Source: UBA11524 sp964542315 (lineage in GTDB: Bacteria; Bacillota; Clostridia; Christensenellales; Aristaeellaceae). From it: 52,526 nucleotides of DNA. The stretch is from contig CAZIUA010000008.1 in assembly GCA_964542315.1 (NCBI GenBank), forward strand, positions 1 to 52,526. The letters are read 5' to 3'. Position 1 is the stretch's first letter. Every line of letters begins with the position of its first letter. The notes under the pieces were generated by a model that did no database searches, was not told the DNA's origin, and saw only the letters and a list, made by a program, of their open reading frames with translations. Positions 9,011 through 16,561 of the stretch are shown here, one piece after another. Made by a program: the position numbers and the translations under genes.

Positions 9011-9919
9011 TCAATAGTAGAAGGTGCGCTTCTGGATCAGCCACACGACGACAACCAGCAGCAGGCTGACCACCACTGTGCTCACGATGGAGAACGCCGC
9101 GCTCAGGCCGTAGTTGAACTGTGTGAAGGCCGTCTGGTAGGCCAGGGTGATCACTTCGCTCTCGGCAAAGCGGAACACGATGGTATACACCACGCAGGTG
9201 ATGATATGGGGCATAACCATCGGCAGCGTCACCTTCCAGAAGGTCTCGTAGGCCGTGGCGCCCTCAATGTTGGACACCTCATAGAGCGAGGACGGGATCG
9301 CCTGCAAAGCGCCGATGAAGATGATGATCTGCACGCCGGAGGCCGAGATGATGTCGCTCAGGCGGGAGATGGCGTCGGCCAGGTATTCCAGCACGACGGA
9401 GGGCATCGCCAGCGCCTCGAACAGCTCGATGTAATACGCCATGCTGACGCCGTCGGTGGAGGCGAATTCCTCGCTGACACTGGAGATACCGCTGTTCATC
9501 ATCACGGAGGAGAGGTTCATCGCCTCGGTGATGGCGCCGGAGGAGAGGATCACCGGGAGGAAGAAGATCGCGCGCACCAGCCAGCGGCCGGGGAATTTCC
9601 GGTTCAGGACGATGGCCATGAACAGGCTGAAGAAGATGATCAGCGGCACGTCGATGACAATGTCCAGCATGGAGGTGGCGAAGGTCTGCTTGAAGGTGCC
9701 ATGGGCGGTGAAGGCATAGATGAAATTGCCCAGGCCGACCGGCTCGGCGACATAGCCGCCCGTGGGCAGGATCGTCAGGTCCGAGAGGGAGAAGTCGATG
9801 GTCTGTACCACGCCGATGACGTAGAAATACAGAAATCCGAGGAACCAGGGCAGAATGTAGAGGTAGCCCTGGATGGCCTTGCGGCTCCGCATGGAGATCC
9901 GAATGCCCTTTCTGCTCAT
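9011..9919 (-). CDS. Carbohydrate ABC transporter permease, MalF type
   Basis: A 302-residue membrane protein. It opens with a basic N-terminus and YLYILPWFLGFLYFYVIGV as the first transmembrane segment, then five more segments. The ATPase-docking loop is EVSNIEGATAYETFWKV. It is the partner of the following MalG-type permease and is homologous to 41705-42676 (KGYVFLLPWMIGFVTFF). The ATG at 9919 overlaps the stop of the DUF5696 gene by ATGA and has GGAGG upstream, so it is translationally coupled to DUF5696. The same DUF5696-MalF-MalG order occurs in locus B. Confidence 0.92.
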   Translation of the reverse strand: MSRKGIRISMRSRKAIQGYLYILPWFLGFLYFYVIGVVQTIDFSLSDLTILPTGGYVAEPVGLGNFIYAFTAHGTFKQTFATSMLDIVIDVPLIIFFSLFMAIVLNRKFPGRWLVRAIFFLPVILSSGAITEAMNLSSVMMNSGISSVSEEFASTDGVSMAYYIELFEALAMPSVVLEYLADAISRLSDIISASGVQIIIFIGALQAIPSSLYEVSNIEGATAYETFWKVTLPMVMPHIITCVVYTIVFRFAESEVITLAYQTAFTQFNYGLSAAFSIVSTVVVSLLLVVVVWLIQKRTFYY

Positions 9920-12543
9920 TTGCCCTCACCTCCCCTTGCATACCCCATGGCCGGCACCGTCAGCCCATCCACGGTCTGATCTGTGCTGCCATAGTTGATG
10001 TACAGGCTGATCCCATTGCTGTAGGTGACCTTCACCACGCCGTTTTCCAGCGTTTCGTGGGTGCGCATCAGCGCATTGCTGACCGGCGCGAGCGCCTCAT
10101 TCAGCTGCTCATAGACGCTGACAGCCTCATCCATCCACGCCTTGGCCTCGGTGGAGTAGAACATGAACATGCCCGTCTGCTTCATTTCCGTTGCGGACTG
10201 CTCGGTGAAGGTGTAATGGCAGGACGCGCCGTATTCGATCAGCCGCAGGGTTTCGCGCTGCCAGTTATCGCTACTGCCCAGGTTGAGCGCCGTGCCGGTG
10301 TAATCCACACAGCCGTGCAGGATCATCTGATACAGCGGGATCTCGCGGTCGATGATGAAATACTCCGTGGCGTCCATGGGTGCATTGATGATGTGGGAAG
10401 CCCCCTGCCATGCGTAGGCATTGCCGCCGCTGACCATGAGCTTCTTGCCGGTATTTTCGAGGGTCTCCAGCTGCGCGCGGACGATGCTCAGCGCCTGCTG
10501 CCGGGTGATGACATTGGTGCGGCGCTTGTCCGCATGGAGTGCATCGCCCAGGTCACGCAGGGAGATGCCGTCCACATCGGTGTTGACGATGTCCCTGGCA
10601 AAGCCCTGCACATAGCGCGGCAGATAGCGCGGCGAAATGAGGCTGTACCAGATCTCCTCATGTCCCAGGGACGAGGTCTTGCGCAGCGTCGACGGATTGA
10701 CCCGGCCCAGGTATGCGCTGTAGCCCGATGCGTAGTAGCGGCTGGTCTCCTGCCGCTCAGAATACCCATCGGCGATCTGCGTCACATGCTGGAAGGCCAC
10801 ATCCGCATAGACTTCGCCGCCGATCGCCTGCACCGCCGCGCAGAGCTTCTCCAGCCCGCGCTTGCCGCCCAGTTGCGCCTGCACCTTGATCTTCTCCGGC
10901 ATGTCGTGGTAGTAGCCGCCGTTGAACCAGCCCTGCAGGTTCATCACCTGATTGGTGACGCCCTTGTCCGCCAGGGTCTGTGCCAGCTCCGCCGCCTGGG
11001 CGAAGGTGGTCATCGGATACACGCTGCGGTAGGCGATGCCGATGAAGTGGTTGGTCTGCTTGACGCCACCCAGGACGTCATAGTAGAAGGGGATGTCGCC
11101 GCCTTCGGTCTTCTGTGTCAGCACGCCCTGCTGGATCATCCGGTCGCGGATGGCGTTGGCCAGCCCGCTGTAGCCGGTGTTCTCCGCATTGAGGAAGGTA
11201 TAGCGGACGGTCAGATCCTCGGGATAGATGTCCTCCTCGACGATGGGGAGCTCGGCATCCATGCCGGTCACGCCGAACATACTCAGGAGCGAGAAGCCGC
11301 GCACGTTGAAGCTGGCATAGGCCGTGTTGTAGCTGTTGAGTCGCCCGGACACATCCGCCTTGATGCTGGCGTAGGCTTCACCGCTCTCGATGGTGGCCAG
11401 GATGCTGCTGTTCTCGCGGCACAGGCCGAAGACCGGCAGTCGCGCCATCTCGGCATACTGGGTGCTGACGTAATCTGCCTCCAGCGGATCCATGTCATAG
11501 ATGCTCTGGCTGTAGGCCGGCATCATGGTCTTGCCGTTGTTGAAGTCGATCACCGCGCCCGTGCCGTTGGGGACGACGATGTAGCCATCCTCATCTGTGC
11601 CGGCCGCACCGAAGGCACGCAGGAGCTGGATGGCGTAGATCTTCGCGCCGCCCTGCTCGGTGATCTGGCTCGTCGGGACGGTGACGACCAGGGAATCCCC
11701 ATCCAGCCGGTATTCCAGCGGAACGGTGAAGAACTGATACTCGGTCGGCTCCACGCCGCCCAGCGCCTGCTGGATCTCGTAATCCTCCGGGGTGAAGCCT
11801 GCCTTCTGCAGCACTTCGTCCACGGTCTGCTGGCTCTTGCGGCTGGTGCGCGCCTGTGTGTTCAGGCCGTACATGCCGTTGACGCCGTTTTTCAGCGTGT
11901 ACATGCGGCCCATGGTCTTGGCGTCCTTCTCGTCCACCATGGATACGATCTTGTCGTACCATTCCACGGACAGGTAGTGCGGCACATAGAACTCGATCAC
12001 CGGGATCTCGCCCAGGCCGTACACGAATCGCACGCCGTTCTCGATGGATTCCACCGTCATCTGGCCCAGATCGACGGACATATTGGAGCTGGCGTAGGTG
12101 CCTGACACGCGGCTGGCGTTGTAGTAATCCACCACCAGCTGGGAGCGGAGGTAATTCTTGTTGGTGGTGTTGGCCTTCTTATCCTTGGCGGCCTCCGCCG
12201 GGTTGGAGCGGATGATCTCGCCGCTGCGCTTGTCATAGACGGCGACTTCGCCCGTTTCCGTGCTGGCGTAAAGCTTCAGCAGCTCATTTTCCGCGGCCAG
12301 CACCATGCCCTCTACCTGCGGATCATCATCCGGAAGCGCGGCGAATTCGCTGCCGCTCTCGTATACCGAAGCCGCCGGGAGGTATTTGCGGTATTCATTG
12401 TAGAAGGTATAGCGGTGCAGCGTCCATGCGCCCACAGCCGCGCAGACCACCAGCACTGCGCACAGCGCCAGCAGGGCCAGGCGGATCAGGGTCTTGCGAT
12501 GCTTCCCGCTCATTTTCGCCGGGGACTGCTTCTGCTTGCTCAT
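9916..12543 (-). CDS. DUF5696-type membrane-anchored extracellular protein
   Basis: An 875-residue protein. Residues 1-19 are basic, then a single hydrophobic segment (IRLALLALCAVLVVCAAVG) acts as a signal anchor. The rest is extracytoplasmic. Residues about 70-450 are beta-rich. Residues about 495-800 look like a TIM-barrel-type region, with strand-like pieces such as NQVMNLQGWFNGGYY, GEVYADVAFQHV and TDVDGISLRDLGD, and a beta-rich C-terminus closes the protein. I recognise it as the DUF5696 group, which I know from sugar-transporter operons of Paenibacillus and gut Clostridia and which has no assigned function. The layout resembles glycoside hydrolases with a mutarotase-like N-terminal domain, and acidic residues in SLRDLGD (near 657) could be catalytic; this is inference. 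Starts at ATG with GGAGG. Homologous to 42673-44784. Confidence 0.8.
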   Translation of the reverse strand: MSKQKQSPAKMSGKHRKTLIRLALLALCAVLVVCAAVGAWTLHRYTFYNEYRKYLPAASVYESGSEFAALPDDDPQVEGMVLAAENELLKLYASTETGEVAVYDKRSGEIIRSNPAEAAKDKKANTTNKNYLRSQLVVDYYNASRVSGTYASSNMSVDLGQMTVESIENGVRFVYGLGEIPVIEFYVPHYLSVEWYDKIVSMVDEKDAKTMGRMYTLKNGVNGMYGLNTQARTSRKSQQTVDEVLQKAGFTPEDYEIQQALGGVEPTEYQFFTVPLEYRLDGDSLVVTVPTSQITEQGGAKIYAIQLLRAFGAAGTDEDGYIVVPNGTGAVIDFNNGKTMMPAYSQSIYDMDPLEADYVSTQYAEMARLPVFGLCRENSSILATIESGEAYASIKADVSGRLNSYNTAYASFNVRGFSLLSMFGVTGMDAELPIVEEDIYPEDLTVRYTFLNAENTGYSGLANAIRDRMIQQGVLTQKTEGGDIPFYYDVLGGVKQTNHFIGIAYRSVYPMTTFAQAAELAQTLADKGVTNQVMNLQGWFNGGYYHDMPEKIKVQAQLGGKRGLEKLCAAVQAIGGEVYADVAFQHVTQIADGYSERQETSRYYASGYSAYLGRVNPSTLRKTSSLGHEEIWYSLISPRYLPRYVQGFARDIVNTDVDGISLRDLGDALHADKRRTNVITRQQALSIVRAQLETLENTGKKLMVSGGNAYAWQGASHIINAPMDATEYFIIDREIPLYQMILHGCVDYTGTALNLGSSDNWQRETLRLIEYGASCHYTFTEQSATEMKQTGMFMFYSTEAKAWMDEAVSVYEQLNEALAPVSNALMRTHETLENGVVKVTYSNGISLYINYGSTDQTVDGLTVPAMGYARGGEGK

Positions 12544-12555
12544 TTCGTCCCCTCC

Positions 12556-13188
12556 TTATCCTCTGAAGCTCAGCTCGGTATACACGCTGACGAAGAAATT
12601 CACCAGGCGGTTGACCAGGTCATACATCAGCATACCGAGGAAAACGATGATGAACACTGCGATCAGCGTCAGGATCAGCGTGCTGAGGGTCTTACCGAGG
12701 GTGTAATTATGCACCTGCATGATGCCGATCATCATCAGGATGACGCCATAGGCGATGCCCACACCCATGATGAGGGTATAGAACACTTCCTCATTCGCGG
12801 CCAGGAAGCGGCTGACCACCGTCGCCAGCGCCAGACCGCAGGTGATGGGCAGCGTCGCATAACCCACCGCGATGAGGATGTCCTTCAGGCGCCCCTCACC
12901 CTCCATCAGGCAGGTGACGGACCAGTTCGCCACGCACAGGATGATATACAGCAGCAGCACGCCGCCCAATTCCGGCAGGGCATTGACCGTGATGGGTTCA
13001 ATGTCGCTGACAACGAAGCTGGCCGCCATGCGGTTGATGCTGAAGGCGAAGGAGAACACGATCACCAGCAGCAGCGCGATGGCCACACTGCCCTTCTCCT
13101 GATGACGGATCCAGTAATACCCGTCCGACGGATGCGACATGGTGTAGAACAGGTGCTTCCATTTGGCTTTATCGAACAGCTCTTTCAT
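12556..13188 (-). CDS. Yip1-family integral membrane protein
   Basis: A 210-residue protein. A short cytoplasmic N-terminus (KHLFYTMSHPSDGYYWIRH) is followed by five hydrophobic segments, the layout of the Yip1/YIF1 domain. It is clearly homologous to the C-terminal part of the fused protein at 44774-46795: DGYYWIRHQEKGS aligns with DAFYGVKHEGKVS, and MEGEGRLKDI with RDGEGTFKQM. Bacterial Yip1-like proteins have no settled function. It sits 12 nt upstream of the DUF5696 gene and 3 nt downstream of the beta-propeller gene, inside the importer operon. Together with the fusion in locus B, this suggests that it forms the membrane part of a complex with the propeller protein. Confidence 0.85.
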   Translation of the reverse strand: MKELFDKAKWKHLFYTMSHPSDGYYWIRHQEKGSVAIALLLVIVFSFAFSINRMAASFVVSDIEPITVNALPELGGVLLLYIILCVANWSVTCLMEGEGRLKDILIAVGYATLPITCGLALATVVSRFLAANEEVFYTLIMGVGIAYGVILMMIGIMQVHNYTLGKTLSTLILTLIAVFIIVFLGMLMYDLVNRLVNFFVSVYTELSFRG

Positions 13189-13191
13189 AGG

Positions 13192-14673
13192 TCAGTCATC
13201 CTTCTTCCGGAGTTTTCCGCGGCGCTTGAGCCCCTTCACGATGATGTATCCGCCGATGATCGCCACCACCGCCGCCGTCAGGAGCGGTGCGGTGTTCTGC
13301 TCAAACCAATCATTGCGGTACCGCTTGAAGGCGATGGAATAGAAATCACGGTTCATGCCCAGCTGGAGGTACTTGATCGCCTGCTCATGGTCACCGGCGG
13401 CCAGATACGCCTTGCCGATGCCGCTGTTGGCCAGCTCATTGTCCTCATCCAGCTTCAGCACGCGCTCCCACAGGGGGACGGCTTCAGACTCCGCGCCGTC
13501 AAAACGCAGGCCGACTGCATCGTTGATGAGCGAACCGTATTCCGTCTCGCCAAAGAGCATGATCGCGTTGCGCATGGAATCCAGCACCATGATCTGGTCG
13601 TTGGCGTATTCGATGGCCACAGGGTTGGTGAAGGTACCGCTCTGCGTGCCGAGTCCGCCGAAGATGTAGAGCAGATTGCCCTCCTGATCGTAGGTGAAGA
13701 TGCGGCCGCGCTTGCTGTCCAGGAGGGAGTAGATGCCGCGTCCGCGGTAGATCACGTCCACGATGCGGGACGGGCCTGCATAGCTGCCCATGGCGTCCGT
13801 CCACAGGTCGCCGCCCAGATTATCCCGCGTGCCCTTGAGGATGACGTCCTCGCCCTTGGGGTTGAGGCGGCGGACAGCCTGCTTGCCCTCGCTGTCCACA
13901 TTGGAGGCATAGACGAAGCCCTTGTCGTCAATGTCGATGCCGGTGAACTCCGTCGGGATGAACAGCTGCTGCTTGGAGCGCTCCTCCTTGGTGGACAGGG
14001 CGCGCCAGAACTTCTCCCACGCGGTGATCTTGACCTCGATCGTGCCGAAGAAGCCGGTGAACTCGCCATTGGCCTCGAACACCATGATGCCCTCGAACAT
14101 CTTCTGCGCGATGACATAGATGCGGTCGGCGTAGTCCACCGCCACGCGCAGGGGTGTGAAGGTGAAATTCTCCGCCAGGACGCGGCTCTGGGGATTCTCG
14201 ACGATCTTGAGCAGCGTCCCGTCCTCATCCAGGACGACAATGCGGCGGTTCATGGAGTCGGCGATGTAGATCTGGTTCTTCTGGGACACCGCGACGCCGC
14301 TGGGCTGCTTGAATTTATCCGCCTTGTCGCCATTCTGGAAGCCGTCAATGACATTCCTGACCTCCGTGAGGCGGCTGTCCATCACGATGATGCGGTTGTT
14401 GCCCGTGTCCGCCAGATACACATCCCCATTGGGGGCGACGCAGAAATCCTGCGGATTTTTGAATGCGCCGATGCTCTCGCCCTGCCACTGCAGGGAGGTG
14501 CCCAGCACCGTTCCGCGGGGTACATACGCCGCAGGGGTGTAGAGCAGATTGCCCCAATGGTCATAGTTGTACGTTTCGTAGGGGATCAGCAGATCCGCCA
14601 GTGCTGCTGAAGGAAGCAGCATCAGCATCAGCAGGACGCAGAGGATGCGCCCCGGGATTTTCATTCCCTTCAT
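13192..14673 (-). CDS. Secreted NHL-type six-bladed beta-propeller with TPR-like tail and C-terminal membrane anchor
   Basis: A 493-residue protein with a signal peptide (KIPGRILCVLLMLMLLPSAA). A beta-propeller at about 45-370 has repeated blade signatures (DVYLADTGNNRIIVMD, QIYIADSMNRRIVVLDEDG, GRIFTYDQEGNLLYIFG). A TPR-like helical stretch lies at about 375-445 (AVPLWERVLKLDEDNELA, GKAYLAAGDHEQAIKYL). One transmembrane segment follows near 457-478, with a basic cytoplasmic tail (KGLKRRGKLRKK). NHL propellers bind proteins or glycans; the ligand here is unknown. The start ATG has GGAG 8 nt upstream, inside the end of the permease gene. The same arrangement continues into a Yip1 domain in 44774-46795. 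Confidence 0.85.
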   Translation of the reverse strand: MKGMKIPGRILCVLLMLMLLPSAALADLLIPYETYNYDHWGNLLYTPAAYVPRGTVLGTSLQWQGESIGAFKNPQDFCVAPNGDVYLADTGNNRIIVMDSRLTEVRNVIDGFQNGDKADKFKQPSGVAVSQKNQIYIADSMNRRIVVLDEDGTLLKIVENPQSRVLAENFTFTPLRVAVDYADRIYVIAQKMFEGIMVFEANGEFTGFFGTIEVKITAWEKFWRALSTKEERSKQQLFIPTEFTGIDIDDKGFVYASNVDSEGKQAVRRLNPKGEDVILKGTRDNLGGDLWTDAMGSYAGPSRIVDVIYRGRGIYSLLDSKRGRIFTYDQEGNLLYIFGGLGTQSGTFTNPVAIEYANDQIMVLDSMRNAIMLFGETEYGSLINDAVGLRFDGAESEAVPLWERVLKLDEDNELANSGIGKAYLAAGDHEQAIKYLQLGMNRDFYSIAFKRYRNDWFEQNTAPLLTAAVVAIIGGYIIVKGLKRRGKLRKKDD

Positions 14674-14678
14674 GCCAT

Positions 14679-15611
14679 TTACTCCTTCATACCGGAGGTC
14701 GTCATAGTCTCAAGGATGTTGCTCTGGCAGATGAGGAAGAAGGTGATCGGGATCGCAGCGATCATGAAGGTCACTGCGGCCGCCGCACCTGCACGCGCCA
14801 CACCGCCGGCGGTGATCTGCTGCAGCGCATACTGGATGGGCTTGAGCTCCTCGCGGCGCAGGAACAGATTACCGGTGTTGCCCCACATGGACTGGAACTG
14901 GAAGATGGCCAGGGTCAGCCAGGCCGGCTTGACATTGGGCATGACGATCTTCCAGAAGATCTGCCATTCATTCGCGCCCTGGATACGCGCCGATTCCTTC
15001 AGGGAATCCGGCAGCTGCTCCATGAACTGCTTCATCAGATACAGACCCATGCCGAACGCCCAGGAGGGCAGGATCAGCGCCCAGTAGGTGTTGTTGATGC
15101 CCATCCATGAGATGATCATGTACTGGGGGATCTGCGTGACCGTCCAGGAGAACATCAGCGACAGCACGACCATGCTGAACAGCAGCTTCTTGCCCGGATA
15201 ATCCCGCTGGGACAGCGCATACGCCGCCAGCGAGGCCACGATGACATGGCCCACCATGCCGCCCAGGGTGATGATGGCGGTGTTGATGAGGTAACGGGTG
15301 AAAGGCACCCAGGTGCCGTTCATGAGCACGAATAGATCCGTGAAGTTCTCCAGTGTGGGATTGCGCACGAAGATCTTCGGCGGGAACTGGTACAACTCGT
15401 CCAGAGGTTTGAGCGCATTGTTGATGATCATCACCAGGGGCAGGGCCATGAACACGCCGCAGATGCCCATGATGGTGAACAGCAGCGCATTGCCCGCCAC
15501 GGAGCGGTTGAGCTTCTTCTTGCCGCCGCTGCGATGGCGCATCTTGCGCTCCAGCTTCTGGATCTTGACAGGGCGGGTATCGACCTTGACAGGATGCACA
15601 GGCATGGACAT
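14679..15611 (-). CDS. Carbohydrate ABC transporter permease, MalG type (partner of the giant binding protein)
   Basis: A 310-residue membrane protein with a basic N-terminal region (MRHRSGGKKKLNRS) and six predicted membrane segments. The MalG-type docking loop is weak (KESARIQGANEWQIFWKI). The C-terminus LICQSNILETMTTSGMKE matches the tail of 38070-38933 (LCQSNVMSTMAHSGIK) and not those of the other two MalG-type proteins. The four MalG proteins therefore fall into two classes. The ATG at 15611 sits directly behind the stop of the upstream permease with GGTGG 9 nt before it; a GTG at 15620 is an alternative. Confidence 0.9.
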   Translation of the reverse strand: MSMPVHPVKVDTRPVKIQKLERKMRHRSGGKKKLNRSVAGNALLFTIMGICGVFMALPLVMIINNALKPLDELYQFPPKIFVRNPTLENFTDLFVLMNGTWVPFTRYLINTAIITLGGMVGHVIVASLAAYALSQRDYPGKKLLFSMVVLSLMFSWTVTQIPQYMIISWMGINNTYWALILPSWAFGMGLYLMKQFMEQLPDSLKESARIQGANEWQIFWKIVMPNVKPAWLTLAIFQFQSMWGNTGNLFLRREELKPIQYALQQITAGGVARAGAAAAVTFMIAAIPITFFLICQSNILETMTTSGMKE

Positions 15612-15612
15612 A

Positions 15613-16545
15613 TCACTCACCCACCCTTCTGAGCAGACGCTGCACGAGCTTATTGGAGCCCACCATCAGCAGGAACAGGACCGTCGCGATGGCGGATGCA
15701 TAGCCCATATCCATACGGGTGGAGCCGTAGTCCAGCAGATGCGTCACGATGGTCGCACCGGCGTAGTTGACCGACGGATTGCCCGCCAGCGCAATGGAGA
15801 TGTCCGCCACGGCGAAGGACTGGGTGATCTGCATCACTGCGCCGAACATCAGCTGCGGCTTCATCGCCGGGAGGGTCACATGCCACAATTCCTGCCAGCG
15901 GTTCTTCACGCCGTCGATGGCCGCCGCCTCATACATATTGGTGTCCACGGTCTGAAGGCCTGCGATGAAGGTCAGGAAGCCCGTGCCAAGGCTCAGCCAC
16001 AGCTGCACGATGATGAGCACCGGCATGATGTACTTCTCCGTCTGCATCCACAGGATCGGCTGGTCGATGATACCCAGATTCAGCAGCAGGCCATTGAGGT
16101 AGCCATACCGGTCACCGGTGAGGATGAGGTTCCAGACCATGTAGGCATTGCCGCAGATGGAGGGTGCGTAGAAGATCAGCGTCAGGAAGGAACGCATCTT
16201 CGCACCGAACTCATTGATGATCCACGCGAACAGCAGGCACAGGATGTAGCTCAGCGGGCCGGTGATCACGGCAAAGATCAGCGTATTCTGCAGGGAGATG
16301 GTGAAGATATCATCCTTGAAGAGCAACTTGAGGTAGTTCGACCAGCCGACGAAGGAGGGCGTCTCCAGCATGTTGAAATAGGTGAAGCTCAGCCCCATGC
16401 TCATCACAACAGGCAGCACGGTAAAGAGGAAGAACAGGATGAAATAGGGCGCAAGCATGATATAGAAGGATCTGTTCTTGCGCATTTCCTTCAGCACAGA
16501 CGGGGACGCCGGCTTCCGGTTTCCTCTTGCGTTCATTGCAGTCAT
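15613..16545 (-). CDS. Carbohydrate ABC transporter permease, MalF type (partner of the giant binding protein)
   Basis: A 310-residue membrane protein. The first membrane segment includes YIMLAPYFILFFLFTVLPVV and five more follow. The docking loop EAAAIDGVKNRWQELW is well conserved. It is closely related to 46814-47725 (FLAPYIILFTLFIIVPVV, EAAEIDGLRNRF), which in locus B also follows a giant solute-binding protein. The open frame begins at 16569, overlapping the binding-protein gene, but the ATG at 16545 has GGGAG 7 nt upstream and is the better start. It pairs with 14679-15611. Confidence 0.92.
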   Translation of the reverse strand: MTAMNARGNRKPASPSVLKEMRKNRSFYIMLAPYFILFFLFTVLPVVMSMGLSFTYFNMLETPSFVGWSNYLKLLFKDDIFTISLQNTLIFAVITGPLSYILCLLFAWIINEFGAKMRSFLTLIFYAPSICGNAYMVWNLILTGDRYGYLNGLLLNLGIIDQPILWMQTEKYIMPVLIIVQLWLSLGTGFLTFIAGLQTVDTNMYEAAAIDGVKNRWQELWHVTLPAMKPQLMFGAVMQITQSFAVADISIALAGNPSVNYAGATIVTHLLDYGSTRMDMGYASAIATVLFLLMVGSNKLVQRLLRRVGE

Positions 16546-16561
16546 ACGCATACTCCCTTGC

